Assembly: GCA_030028905.1 (NCBI GenBank)
Contig: JALDYZ010000016.1
Location: forward strand, 29,793-93,792
Direction of reading: 5' to 3'
Source of the DNA: Ferirhizobium litorale
GTDB lineage: Bacteria; Pseudomonadota; Alphaproteobacteria; Rhizobiales; Rhizobiaceae
Length of the DNA stretch: 64,000 nucleotides
The notes under the pieces were generated by a model. The model was given only the letters and a program-made list of their open reading frames with translations. It was not told the DNA's origin and ran no database searches. The translations under genes and the position numbers were made by a program. This document shows positions 1 through 7,920 of this stretch, piece by piece; position 1 is the stretch's first letter, and each line of letters opens with the position of its first letter.

Positions 1-591
1 GGCAATGTGACCTCGAAATCCGGCCAGGTCCTGATCGATCTCTACAATGCTTTCGGCATCGCCGTCCCGGCTGCCGTCTCGCTCGAGCTCGATGTCGAGG
101 GCACCATCGTGCCGAACCTGTTCCAGGATGTCGTCTACAGCGTCGAGGACGATCTCGACGAACAGTATACCGGCATTCGCGTCTTTACCGGGCGCGACTT
201 CCACAAGGCGCTGTTCACCCACAAATCGGTGCGCGAGCAGTTCATGATCAACACCGGCATGGTGCTGCTCAAGAACGAAGTCCCTGACGTCTTCTCGTTC
301 GGCGGTGCGACCTGGGAGCGCTACAAGACCGGGGCCAAGGCAACGGCGGATCTCGGAGCGCCTTACATTGCCGCAAACGAGGCTCGCCTCGTCGTCGAGG
401 GGGTTCCGGAACTCTTCATCACCCGCTTTGCGCCGGCCGACTACAACGAGACCGTCAATACGCCCGGTCTGCCGTTCTACTCCCGCGCGATCGAGAAGCG
501 GAACGGCAAGGGCTACGACCTCGAAGTGCAGATGAATGCGATTTCGCTCTGCACCAAGCCGCAGACCCTGCGCAAGCTGACGCTCAGCTGA
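1..591 (+). CDS. Phage major capsid protein (lambda gpE family), 5' end outside the window
   Basis: The reading frame is open from base 1, so only the C-terminal 196 or so residues are seen; the GTG at base 7 is internal. The protein forms the icosahedral head shell. The C-terminal pattern VPELFITRFAPADY, then NTPGLPFYSRA and a final CTKPQTLRKL, is typical of the phage major capsid protein E family (PF03864), whose members are about 340 residues long. A perfect hairpin follows the stop. Its position before head-tail joining genes fits. The family call is firm; the missing N-terminus cannot be assessed. Confidence 0.85.
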   Translation, partial: GNVTSKSGQVLIDLYNAFGIAVPAAVSLELDVEGTIVPNLFQDVVYSVEDDLDEQYTGIRVFTGRDFHKALFTHKSVREQFMINTGMVLLKNEVPDVFSFGGATWERYKTGAKATADLGAPYIAANEARLVVEGVPELFITRFAPADYNETVNTPGLPFYSRAIEKRNGKGYDLEVQMNAISLCTKPQTLRKLTLS

Positions 592-617
592 GCTTTATCG
601 CTCGCCACACCTGAGAG

Positions 618-640
618 GGAAGCCGGTTCGACCGGCTTCC
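618..640 (+). terminator. Hairpin after the capsid gene, terminator-like
   Basis: A perfect 10-bp stem (618-627 with 631-640) with a 3-base loop lies 26 bases after the capsid stop, followed by TGTTTCCC. The T-run is short, so it may only attenuate read-through or stabilise the capsid mRNA 3' end. Confidence 0.55.
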
Positions 641-695
641 TGTTTCCCGTGGTCTGCATCCCGCAGCTCACCGGCAACAGGAAAAGGAGATTTCC

Positions 696-1061
696 ATGTC
701 CACGAAAATCGGCATCGCCTTCGTCAAGGGCGGCATCATTCCGGCGTCCATCCTGAAGAAAGACAAGGATGTGCATGTAGCCCCGCATGAGGCGATCGAG
801 GTCCCGGCCGCCTATGGCAAGCATCTGATCGACGATAAGTTTGCCTATGCGAAGGCCGTCGAGAAGGTTGCGAAGTCTGGAAAGAAGGAAAGTGCCGCGC
901 CGGAGATGTCTGTCGATATCGCCAATCAGATCGCGGCGGCCGAGAAGGCTGTGGCAGACGCCGAAGCAAAGCTTGCCGCGGCCGGTGATGAAGTTGCAAA
1001 GGCGGCTGCCACTCTTGAACTGGACGAGGCTGCGGCGGTCCTCAAGAAGCTGAAGAGCTGA
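696..1061 (+). CDS. Hypothetical phage protein between capsid and head-tail joining genes
   Basis: A 121-residue protein that I do not recognise. The N-terminal 50 residues have alternating hydrophobic stretches suggesting beta structure. Residues about 75-120 are rich in Ala, Glu and Lys with heptad-like spacing (AAAEKAVADAEAKLAAAGDEV), suggesting a coiled coil. A good ribosome site (AAAAGGAGA) precedes the ATG. In lambda-like head modules this slot, directly after the capsid gene, often holds a head completion or packaging accessory protein, but that is inferred from position only. Confidence 0.75.
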   Translation: MSTKIGIAFVKGGIIPASILKKDKDVHVAPHEAIEVPAAYGKHLIDDKFAYAKAVEKVAKSGKKESAAPEMSVDIANQIAAAEKAVADAEAKLAAAGDEVAKAAATLELDEAAAVLKKLKS

Positions 1062-1065
1062 GACG

Positions 1066-1452
1066 ATGGTCGACTGGGAAGCGGCGCGGGCGTTCACCGA
1101 ACAGGCGTGCTCGGAGATCTTCGACTACACCGAATGCCAGCTGCTGCCGCGAAAGGAAGGCGTGACGGTCAATCATCCGACCGGAAGTGATCCGGATCGG
1201 CTGCCCTTTACCTTCAAGGGCACGATCGACCTGGAACCGCCGAGCGATCCCATTCCCCGTCATATGTCGCTCGACACAGGCGTGCGCAAGGGTGCCATCT
1301 CCTATGATGCCGTCCTGACTGCCCATGTCGGCTCCTGGCCATACATCCCGCGCCGCGAGGATCACATCGTCGCTGGCGCCGTCACCTGGAAAATCGTCGC
1401 CAAAGAGCAGGACGGGTCCTCCCGCCCAGCCTTCTATCTTTCGAGGGTGTGA
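1066..1452 (+). CDS. Putative head-tail joining protein (gpFII-like)
   Basis: A 128-residue acidic protein starting five bases after the previous stop. The second half has the pattern seen in head-tail attachment proteins: a beta strand, a turn at PRREDHIVAG, then a strand WKIVAKEQDGSS and a closing hydrophobic strand ending YLSRV. Such proteins sit as a ring between the portal and the tail. Its stop overlaps the next start in TGATG, so the two are translationally coupled. The call relies on position plus weak pattern similarity; similarity at sequence level is not certain. Confidence 0.5.
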   Translation: MVDWEAARAFTEQACSEIFDYTECQLLPRKEGVTVNHPTGSDPDRLPFTFKGTIDLEPPSDPIPRHMSLDTGVRKGAISYDAVLTAHVGSWPYIPRREDHIVAGAVTWKIVAKEQDGSSRPAFYLSRV

Positions 1453-2159
1453 TGCTTGCAGCTGAAGCATTGCGGCTTGCCGCCATCGAGGTCCTCTGCC
1501 CGACTGCATGTGCGATTGCGGGCGCGGGCTTCCCGACCCTTGCCGGTCGCCGCGTCTTTGACAGCCGGGCGATTGCGATTGTCGATCTCGATCGCAGTGC
1601 CGACTACACGCCGGCACTCGCGCTATACACTCCGGAGAGTGGCGTTGCCCTTCGTGGTCCCATGGCGGCTGCGGACGATACGGTTGCCGACGCGGTTCTC
1701 GATATCGTCGCCGAGCTCGCGGTCGCCACGGAGGACGGCGAAGGCGGATTTGCCGATGCGCTCCCGGCGACCGACCCCGAAGCCCGCCTTGTGCTCGTGG
1801 CCCTTTGCGCACAGGTTCGCTACCTGCTGGAGCGGAGCCAGGCGGGACTGATCTGGCGGCGGTTGGTCCGGCACGTGGTCAAGATCGAGGAACAGACCTT
1901 TGCCGTTCCTGAACTTGGCCTGCGCTGGCAGCGTGTGACGATGCGGTTTCACTGCGAGATCCGCGACGACGATTTCGGCGGGGCGGGATTGCCGGAACCG
2001 ATCGCCTCGCTGCATGCGGCGCTGCCTGACCAGTCCTATGCCAAGGCCAAGCTTGCCGCACTTGCCAGCCATTTTTCGCCCGACGCTCTCCCGGATCTGG
2101 GGGGCGTCACCATCACCACCGGGACGAACAGTCCCGGCGCCGTCGTCGACTTTCCCTGA
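1452..2159 (+). CDS. Hypothetical phage protein, possible tail completion/terminator
   Basis: A 235-residue protein in the slot where contractile-tail phages carry the tail terminator or completion protein, just before DUF2635 and the sheath. The ATG at 1452 overlaps the upstream stop (TGATG); a GTG three bases earlier is an alternative. The sequence mixes Ala-rich helices with a long charged helix near residues 120-150 and an acidic patch (EIRDDDFGG) near residue 175. No catalytic motif or membrane segment is seen. Function is inferred from order only. Confidence 0.6.
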   Translation: MLAAEALRLAAIEVLCPTACAIAGAGFPTLAGRRVFDSRAIAIVDLDRSADYTPALALYTPESGVALRGPMAAADDTVADAVLDIVAELAVATEDGEGGFADALPATDPEARLVLVALCAQVRYLLERSQAGLIWRRLVRHVVKIEEQTFAVPELGLRWQRVTMRFHCEIRDDDFGGAGLPEPIASLHAALPDQSYAKAKLAALASHFSPDALPDLGGVTITTGTNSPGAVVDFP

Positions 2160-2174
2160 CCATCGGAGGCTCGG

Positions 2175-2375
2175 ATGAGCAGCATTCTCTACAGGCCCCG
2201 CGAGGGGCAGCGCATTCGCATGCCGAACGGCCAGCCCGACTGGCCGGCCGATGGGCGTCCCGTCAACTTCGCCAGCCCCTACGAGGCGCGCCTCGTCAAG
2301 GATGGCGATCTCGTCAAAGTCCAATCCAAACCCGCGCCGAAAGTCCCGGCCGGAAAAACCGGAGGCTCGAACTAA
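2175..2375 (+). CDS. DUF2635 family protein (Mu gp38-like)
   Basis: A 66-residue protein beginning with a beta segment and containing PNGQPDWPADGRPV, then a strand with YEARLVKDGDLV and a Lys/Pro-rich tail. This matches the small DUF2635 proteins that almost always sit immediately upstream of the Mu-type sheath gene, as here, where the next ATG follows the stop directly. Its virion role is not known. Family placement is fairly confident because of both pattern and position. Confidence 0.72.
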   Translation: MSSILYRPREGQRIRMPNGQPDWPADGRPVNFASPYEARLVKDGDLVKVQSKPAPKVPAGKTGGSN

Positions 2376-3881
2376 ATGGCTCCCAACATTCCCGCCAATC
2401 TGACGGCGCCGATCTTCACCTTCGATGTGCAGAGCGGCGGCAACTTCGAAGCGGAAACCCGCGTCATCCTGCTCGGCCATGGTCTGGCGACCGGCGCCCT
2501 GGCTGAAGACGGCATTGCTGTCTGCAACACCAAGGAAGATGCGCGCCGCCTCGTCGGTGCCGGTTCCATGCTCGAGTCGATGTTTCTTGCTGCCCGCCGC
2601 AATGCGCCGGCACAGGAAATCTGGATCGGCCGTGTTGCCGATGCGGGTACGGCGGAAGTCCGCACCATAACGGTCGGCGTGGTTCCTGCCGATGGCGGAC
2701 AGGGTATCCTGCAGATCGCCGGCGAGAATATCTCGGTGCAGATCGCCGCCGGTTCCACTGCCGACGCTGTCGCTTCGGCGCTCGCAGCCGCGATCAACGG
2801 TTACTACAATCGCCTCAAGGGCTACTCGCTGCCCTTCACTGCGACCGTCGCCACCAACGTCGTCACGCTGACGGCGCGCCACAAGGGTGTATATGCCAGC
2901 GGCCTCGACCTTCATATCCCGGTGCTCGATGCGGCCAATGCCTTCGCTGGCGTCCTGACCTTTGCGACGACGACGCCGGGGGCGGGAACGCCTTCGCTGA
3001 CGAACATCCTTGCCGCCATGACCGACGATCCGTTCGAGATCATGGTCTCGGCCTTCGCGGATGCCACCAACCTCGATCTGCTCGACGACTTCCTCGGCGA
3101 GGTCTCCGGCCGCTGGTCCTATGCGCAGCAGCTCTACGGCCATGCCTTCTATCCGAAGGTCGACACCTCGACGGGCCTGATCACCTTTGCCGAGGACCGT
3201 GACACCTGGCACCTGACCATGATCCCGATGCTGTCGGGCGGCGGCAATGCCACGCCGGACTACATGTGGGTATCGGCCTTCGTCGCGCGCATCTCGCCAT
3301 GGCTCGGCGGCGGGTCGAACGGCGACGTGTCGCGCAACCAGACCGGACTTGTGGTGCTCGACGTGGCCGCTCCCCGCGATCGCGGCTACTGGATGGATTA
3401 CGCGACCCGTGACGTTCTTCTGAAGGGCGGCGTGTCGTCCTGGTCGGTCGATCGCAGCGGCAGCGTGACCATCGACAAGATCGTCACGCATCAGCAGACG
3501 ACCAACGGCGCGCCGGATACCACCTTCCGCGACATCCAGTCGGTCTTCCAGGTGACCTATGCGCTGAAGAAGTTCCGCGCGGATCTCGCCTACGAACATT
3601 CCAACAAGGCGCTGGCGCAGGACAACCCGTCGAACCTCGAGGCGATCACCACGCCGCGGGACATTCGCGCCACGCTGTTCCACACCTACCAGTCGATGCC
3701 GGGTGTGCTGAAGAACGCGGCGGCCGTCCTGCCGTATCTCGTCGTGACGATCGACCAGGACAACCCGAACCGCGTCAACGCGCAGATACCGATGGACCGC
3801 GTCAATGCCCTCGATATCTTCGCCGGGCTTGCCAACGTCTACAGCCAGTTCACCAGCTCGGCAGCGACGGCGTCACTCTGA
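2376..3881 (+). CDS. Contractile tail sheath protein (Mu gpL family)
   Basis: A 501-residue protein starting with MAPNIPANLTAPIFTFDV, the usual short N-terminal arm of Mu gpL-type sheath subunits. These polymerise around the tail tube and contract during DNA injection. Length matches the family (about 490-500). A central immunoglobulin-like segment (residues about 100-210) is followed by the conserved core with ISPWLGGGSNGDVSRNQTGL and a C-terminal strand region ending in SSAATASL. It sits between DUF2635 and the tube gene, exactly the Mu order. A perfect hairpin straddles its stop codon. Confidence 0.88.
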   Translation: MAPNIPANLTAPIFTFDVQSGGNFEAETRVILLGHGLATGALAEDGIAVCNTKEDARRLVGAGSMLESMFLAARRNAPAQEIWIGRVADAGTAEVRTITVGVVPADGGQGILQIAGENISVQIAAGSTADAVASALAAAINGYYNRLKGYSLPFTATVATNVVTLTARHKGVYASGLDLHIPVLDAANAFAGVLTFATTTPGAGTPSLTNILAAMTDDPFEIMVSAFADATNLDLLDDFLGEVSGRWSYAQQLYGHAFYPKVDTSTGLITFAEDRDTWHLTMIPMLSGGGNATPDYMWVSAFVARISPWLGGGSNGDVSRNQTGLVVLDVAAPRDRGYWMDYATRDVLLKGGVSSWSVDRSGSVTIDKIVTHQQTTNGAPDTTFRDIQSVFQVTYALKKFRADLAYEHSNKALAQDNPSNLEAITTPRDIRATLFHTYQSMPGVLKNAAAVLPYLVVTIDQDNPNRVNAQIPMDRVNALDIFAGLANVYSQFTSSAATASL

Positions 3882-3888
3882 CGCCGTC
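3866..3888 (+). terminator. Hairpin straddling the sheath stop codon
   Basis: A perfect 10-bp stem (3866-3875 with 3879-3888) with a CTC loop contains the sheath TGA. Only a weak T-rich stretch follows (CCTGTTCGCTTGTT). It may attenuate transcription or block 3' exonucleases, helping to set sheath-to-tube ratios; that role is inference. Confidence 0.45.
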
Positions 3889-3933
3889 CTGTTCGCTTGT
3901 TCTCCAGCAACACGATTTTAAGGGGTCTATCCC

Positions 3934-4308
3934 ATGGGCAATAAGGATTTTGGCGGACACATCACGATGCGTCTGTCCACCGGTGAGCTGTTTTCGCTTC
4001 GTGGCACGCTCAACATGAACACGGCCGGTCAATCGAATGAGGCGGTCACCAATCAGGACGGTTCGGTCGATCGCGTCGCCACGGTGCAGCCGAAGCGGGC
4101 AGAGATCTCCTTTGCAGATCGGGGCGTCGACTATGACGCGCTGATGAAGGCCGACCGCTTCAACGTGACGGTCGAGGAAGACTTCACGCGGGTGTCGCAC
4201 TACTTCACCGGCGCCTTTGTGGTCGGCGATCCGCAGGTCAACCGGATGAACGGCGAAGTGACCGGCCTATCGATCGCAGCCGAGAAGTATAACCGGAGCA
4301 ACGCGTGA
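3934..4308 (+). CDS. Phage tail tube protein (Mu gpM family)
   Basis: A 124-residue protein that builds the inner tube of the contractile tail. It shows the tail-tube pattern of PF10618: an early strand with GELFSLRGTLNMNTAG, the NQDGSVDRVATVQPKRAEISFAD core, and a C-terminal strand with YFTGAFVVGDPQVNRMNGEVTG. Size is normal for the family. The ATG is preceded by TTTTAAGGGG as ribosome site. Its TGA overlaps the next ATG (GTGATG), linking tube and chaperone translation. Order sheath-tube-chaperone is that of Mu. Confidence 0.85.
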   Translation: MGNKDFGGHITMRLSTGELFSLRGTLNMNTAGQSNEAVTNQDGSVDRVATVQPKRAEISFADRGVDYDALMKADRFNVTVEEDFTRVSHYFTGAFVVGDPQVNRMNGEVTGLSIAAEKYNRSNA

Positions 4309-4598
4309 TGGCGGACATCACCATCCCCTTGTCGAAGCCCTACACGGTCCATGACAAGACGTTCGCTTCGATCAAGCTTCGCGAGCCGCGCTACCGTGAG
4401 ATCTTCATGGAGGGGCGCGGCAAGCCACGCGAGTGGCAGCCGAGCCCCCACGGTCCGGTGATCGTGAGCTATCCCGCCGTGGTGGATTCCTACCTGCAGG
4501 AGCTGATCGTCGAGCCGGGCTATGAGTGCATCGGCAATCTCGACGTCGTCGATGCACTGGCGCTGGAAAAGGCGGTTCTCGATTTTTTTCCAATGTAG
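4308..4598 (+). CDS. Tail assembly chaperone, short (unshifted) form, Mu gp41-like
   Basis: A 96-residue protein in the slot of Mu gp41 (phage tail assembly chaperone E family). Such chaperones bind the tape measure while the tail tube is assembled. It starts by overlapping the tube stop and contains PLSKPYTVHDKTFASIKLREPRYREI, the beta-rich N-terminal part of the family. The end DFFPM is coded over a run of seven T residues, where part of the ribosomes should shift to the -1 frame to make the longer form described next. Confidence 0.8.
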   Translation: MADITIPLSKPYTVHDKTFASIKLREPRYREIFMEGRGKPREWQPSPHGPVIVSYPAVVDSYLQELIVEPGYECIGNLDVVDALALEKAVLDFFPM

Positions 4599-4735
4599 GC
4601 GATGTCGACAGCATCGCCGACTGGCTCGTGTTCCGGTTCGGCTGGCCCGCCGACCGGGTCGAGCAGATGACGCCCGGGCAGCTGAACTACTGGGCAACCC
4701 GCTTTATCGGGTTTTCTGAGAGGAACAGGAAGTGA
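4308..4735 (+). CDS. Tail assembly chaperone, -1 frameshift product (gp41/gp42-like)
   Basis: After the codons GAT TTT TTT at 4581-4589 a -1 slip lets translation continue as TCC AAT GTA GGC GAT through 4735, adding SNVGDVDSIADWLVFRFGWP and a helical tail ending GFSERNRK. The product would be 142 residues. The downstream frame has no credible start of its own: the ATG at 4526 lies within the first gene and gives an Arg-rich nonsense N-terminus. The arrangement equals the G/GT product of lambda and the E/E' product of P2-type phages. The final stop overlaps the GTG start of the tape measure gene. Confidence 0.85.
4583..4589 (+). promoter_or_regulatory. Slippery heptamer T TTT TTT for -1 ribosomal frameshift
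   Basis: Seven T residues in zero frame T|TTT|TTT allow re-pairing of both tRNAs after a -1 slip. The zero frame stops nine bases later at TAG (4596-4598), while the -1 frame continues for 48 sense codons. Confidence 0.8.
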
Positions 4736-6591
4736 CACGCACCGTCGAAGCCCAGCTGCGCATCTCCGCGATCGACAAGACCGGCCAGGTGTTGAAGGGC
4801 GTCGCCGGCAAGCTCGGCGAGGTCAACCGCCGCGCCGCGGCCCTGAACCGGCAGCAGGGTGTTCTCGCCCGAGGTTCGCAGGCGGCCTATGGGGCGATGC
4901 TGCGCTATGCCGCTCCTGCCGCCCTTGCTTACGGCGCCAAGCGGGCGGTGACGGATTTTGCCGCTGTCGAGCGGCAAATGACGCGCATCGGCATCACGGC
5001 GGACGCATCGGCGCAGGAAGTCTCCGACGCCTTCGCGACCCTGCAGACCGAAACCAAGAAACTGGCCTTGCCGGTCGAGCAGGGGATCACCGCGCTCGAC
5101 ACAATGGTCGCCTCGGGCATGACGCTGAAAGAGGCGATGGCCTTCCTGCCGTCGGTGCTTGCCACGGCGCAAGCCTCGGGTGCGGCCACTGAAGATATTG
5201 CCAACACCGGCCTGAAGGCGGCGTCCGCCCTCAAGATCGAGGCCGGCCAGCTGCAGCGCGCCTTCGACATTATGGTGATCGGCGGCAAGGCAGGCCAGTT
5301 CGAGCTGAAGGACATGGCCCAGTATATCCCGGGCCTGGCGAACTCGTTTGCCTCGCTCGGCTATACTGGTGAGGAGGGGCTGAAACAGCTCGTCGCCATC
5401 CTGCAGACCATCCGCGAGGATACCGGCGACGCATCGAGTGCCGCGACCCAGGCACAGAACATTTTTGGCAAGATGTTCTCCGAGGAGACCGGAAAGAAGT
5501 TCGCCAACTTCGGAATCGATCTGCGCAAGGAAATGCAGGCGGCAGCGCGCGCCGGCGAGGATGCGGTTTCCGCCTTCGTGCGGATCTCGAAGAAAGTGCT
5601 GGACGGCGACCTCTCCAAGCTGCCGCTGCTGTTCTCCGATCAGGAGTTCCGCCTCGGCATGCAATCGCTGATCACCAGCCCGGAAAGCCTTCAGAAATTC
5701 ATCGACCTGATGAACTCCTCCGAGGTGGATGGCACGGTCTGGCGCGATGTCAACAAGGTCCTGGGTGACACGCAGGCGAGCATCGACAAGCTGTCGTCGA
5801 GCTGGGACAAGCTGTGGACCAGCCTCGGCAAGAATGTCGCGCGGCCGGCTGTGCCTGTCATGGACACGTTGTCGAGCACCATGGACTACAATGACACGGT
5901 CCAAACGGCCATGGAAAAGCAGGGCAGCGGGTTCTGGTCGTGGGAATCCTGGAAGCTCCCTTTCCGTGAATATGCCGCCTCCGCTGGCAGCAAGAGTGCA
6001 CGGTCGGAACTGGATAAGCTGGCGCTGGCTGGTGGATACAGCGATCCGGAATTCCTGCGGCGCATGCGCCAAGGCCCCAACATGCAACAGGGTCCGCAGT
6101 TGCCGGAGTTCCCGGGTGGGGGAACGGGTGCAATACCGGTTCCGGGTGAGAGACCTGCAAACCTGTCCGGGTTATCGCCATTGCCCTGGTCACCGCCACG
6201 GGAACTCACGCCGCATGGCAGGGGCTCCTCGCCGGCGTTTGCCAATGCGGGCGGGTTACCCACTTTGTCGGTGCCCTCCAGCGATGACTTCAAGAACGCG
6301 CTTCGGATCGACATTGCCAGCCTGAAGGATTCCGGCGCGGAGGCCGGTCAGAAGGTGGCGGATGGCGGACGCGAGGCCGGCAAGGCGGTCGAGGAAAGCG
6401 CCGCCTTCTTCAAGGTCGCCGGCATGGATGTCGGGGCGGCACTGATGTCGGCGGCGAAGATGATGCACGATGCTGCAACGAAATTGAACGGCGCGCAGAT
6501 CGCCGTCGTCAATGCAGGGCAGGGCCGCGTCAACGCCGATACCGGTCGTTCGATGCCGCCCTCGGCGAATAGCCCCGGAGGTGGTGGGTAG
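4732..6591 (+). CDS. Phage tail tape measure protein
   Basis: A 619-residue protein that sets tail length and occupies the tube lumen. It starts at GTG, overlapping the chaperone stop, after an AGGAACAGGAA ribosome site. The N-terminus (TVEAQLRISAIDKTGQVLKGV) and the helical core with FAAVERQMTRIGITADAS and the repeat-like KLALPVEQGITALDTMVASG match TP901-1 type tape measure proteins. Residues about 80-400 are mostly helical, while 440-530 are Pro/Gly-rich and low in complexity. No lytic or peptidase motif is apparent. The usual next gene, gpN, is displaced 2.4 kb downstream by a cargo cassette. Confidence 0.87.
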   Translation: MTRTVEAQLRISAIDKTGQVLKGVAGKLGEVNRRAAALNRQQGVLARGSQAAYGAMLRYAAPAALAYGAKRAVTDFAAVERQMTRIGITADASAQEVSDAFATLQTETKKLALPVEQGITALDTMVASGMTLKEAMAFLPSVLATAQASGAATEDIANTGLKAASALKIEAGQLQRAFDIMVIGGKAGQFELKDMAQYIPGLANSFASLGYTGEEGLKQLVAILQTIREDTGDASSAATQAQNIFGKMFSEETGKKFANFGIDLRKEMQAAARAGEDAVSAFVRISKKVLDGDLSKLPLLFSDQEFRLGMQSLITSPESLQKFIDLMNSSEVDGTVWRDVNKVLGDTQASIDKLSSSWDKLWTSLGKNVARPAVPVMDTLSSTMDYNDTVQTAMEKQGSGFWSWESWKLPFREYAASAGSKSARSELDKLALAGGYSDPEFLRRMRQGPNMQQGPQLPEFPGGGTGAIPVPGERPANLSGLSPLPWSPPRELTPHGRGSSPAFANAGGLPTLSVPSSDDFKNALRIDIASLKDSGAEAGQKVADGGREAGKAVEESAAFFKVAGMDVGAALMSAAKMMHDAATKLNGAQIAVVNAGQGRVNADTGRSMPPSANSPGGGG

Positions 6592-6728
6592 TACGAAGTA
6601 TATGAAAGCTTTGCGTGGGTGCTACGGGATACGTTTACAGAGATCGACAATATCGTGTTTCACGAGACGTGCGCATCCCGAGGAGACCGCTTATCTATGA
6701 CGCCTGGGGTCATTGCCGCAGGAGCTGA

Positions 6729-6842
6729 TTAATATGTAATACTGGTCAAGACAACATAAAGCATAGCGGCACCAATTCCGCCAAGAATGAGCAGCAAAAA
6801 ACCGGTACCAAGATCTATGGTTGGTCGAAGGGAAGTTTTCAT
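6729..6842 (-). CDS. Very small membrane protein (37 aa)
   Basis: The minus strand encodes MKTSLRPTIDLGTGFLLLIL followed by GGIGAAMLYVVLTSITY and TAA. One transmembrane helix covers residues about 13-35 and a short basic N-terminus precedes it. A good ribosome site (TGGAGCG) lies nine bases before the ATG. It is the last of four closely spaced minus-strand ORFs. No family is recognised. Gly-rich single-span micropeptides of this kind often act on membrane complexes, but here function is unknown. Confidence 0.55.
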   Translation of the reverse strand: MKTSLRPTIDLGTGFLLLILGGIGAAMLYVVLTSITY

Positions 6843-6874
6843 GGCTACGCTCCATTGATTGATATGTGTGAGAA

Positions 6875-7138
6875 TTATTGGAAATCATTGGCATTCAGTA
6901 CATAGAGGGCCCGGCGGCCACGCGAATAGGCCACCCTTGCAACGTCGAGGATCGTGACACGTGCTGCATCGAACGCCATCAGACATTCTGAAGCAGCGAT
7001 CTCCGAGGAGCCTGATTTGCCGAGCGCCGCGGCTTCGATGAAGAACGGAACCTCGAACATGCCGTCGTACCCCAGAAAGCGCACGGCATGCCGAGCGTCG
7101 TCGTAACTGCGGCTCCGGTTTGGAAAGATCAGAGTCAT
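6875..7138 (-). CDS. DUF1488 family protein
   Basis: An 87-residue protein matching DUF1488, a small family frequent in rhizobia. The pattern MTLIFPNRSRSYDDARHAVRFLGYDG, then MFEVPFFIEAAAL, and a C-terminal ALYVLNANDF is characteristic. Function is unknown. The ATG at 7138 overlaps the stop of the upstream minus-strand ORF as ATGA, suggesting translational coupling. An in-frame extension to 7171 exists but starts with a Cys/Arg-rich segment unlike the family. Confidence 0.78.
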   Translation of the reverse strand: MTLIFPNRSRSYDDARHAVRFLGYDGMFEVPFFIEAAALGKSGSSEIAASECLMAFDAARVTILDVARVAYSRGRRALYVLNANDFQ

Positions 7139-7509
7139 GAATGAGGCCTTTCGTTTGCAGGTGCATCGCATCCGGAGGTAATCGGTCTGGCCGGCTGCCT
7201 GATACTCAAAAGATTGGTCGAGGCCAGGAAGTGCATTGCCTCGTGGTCAGAACCGGCCTGGTGCTCCTTAGAGATCCAGTAAACGGTCGAAAATGGACCC
7301 GAGCCTCGATGCGGAGCTCCTCCCTCATTTTCCCATTTGGCGATCCCGACTGCATCGAAAATCTTGCGGCGATTGCTGCAGGAGGTGCGCATTTCAATTC
7401 TCCCTTCAGGCTGGCCCACCAGTTCGCGAGCCGGTGTTTGGTCAAGCGTCGCGATCGACAATCTGTAACGGGGTGACCGGATTCGCAGCACGCGGCGCGG
7501 AGCGCTCAC
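7135..7509 (-). CDS. Possible small hypothetical protein in minus-strand cargo operon
   Basis: A 124-codon frame that begins with GTG overlapping the stop of the preceding micro-gene (GTGA) and ends with TGA overlapping the DUF1488 start (ATGA). These two four-base overlaps are the main argument that it is real. The product is basic at its N-terminus with a hydrophilic middle (GIAKWENEGG, FSTVYWISKEHQAG) and no recognisable motif. A plus-strand frame covers the same DNA, so coding direction is not settled. Confidence 0.35.
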   Translation of the reverse strand: MSAPRRVLRIRSPRYRLSIATLDQTPARELVGQPEGRIEMRTSCSNRRKIFDAVGIAKWENEGGAPHRGSGPFSTVYWISKEHQAGSDHEAMHFLASTNLLSIRQPARPITSGCDAPANERPHS

Positions 7510-7628
7510 CACAAGCCGCCGAGAAGTATCGTGTAGACTATGACACTGATGGCAGCGACCACCGCGACCTTGGCGAACAGACCCGTGTAGTTATACAGGT
7601 AGAAGCTGGGAGGAAGATGCATCCGCAT
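7506..7628 (-). CDS. Very small membrane protein (40 aa)
   Basis: The frame encodes MRMHLPPSFYLYNYTGLFAK followed by VAVVAAISVIVYTILLGGLW. One transmembrane helix spans about residues 18-38, after an aromatic-rich N-terminal segment. A strong ribosome site (CAGGAGATCTCAC) precedes the ATG. It is the first gene of the minus-strand cluster that includes DUF1488. No family is recognised. Confidence 0.6.
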   Translation of the reverse strand: MRMHLPPSFYLYNYTGLFAKVAVVAAISVIVYTILLGGLW

Positions 7629-7920
7629 GTGAGATCTCCTGTGAGTGGCTGGGTCTTCAGCCCTTGTGCCAGCCGGGAGCGCGATTGTTCCCGGTTTGCT
7701 TGAGTTGGCGAATGAACGTGCTTGTCGGCTTAGCTGGCGCTGGTGCCTGTTTTGGCTTCCGCATTTCGCGGTTGCTGCGTTTTTTGTGCCTTGGCTGATA
7801 TCTTCGGCGCTTTGAATAAGTTTGCGCAGACCATGCTGGCCTGGCTGTCAAGGAATTGTCTAGATTTCGGAGGGAAATGGTGGGTCGGAGTCTCTGACAC
7901 CGCGAAGCCAGTTCGGCCAA

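Noticed and set aside
1623..3683. 686-codon minus-strand frame opposite the tail sheath
   Set aside because: Arg/Gly-rich product without family traits, antisense to a clear sheath gene in a coherent plus-strand operon.
7657..7764. Possible 35-aa basic peptide on the minus strand (MRKPKQAPAPAKP...)
   Set aside because: No ribosome site before the ATG; coding status not supported beyond its position upstream of the micro-operon.
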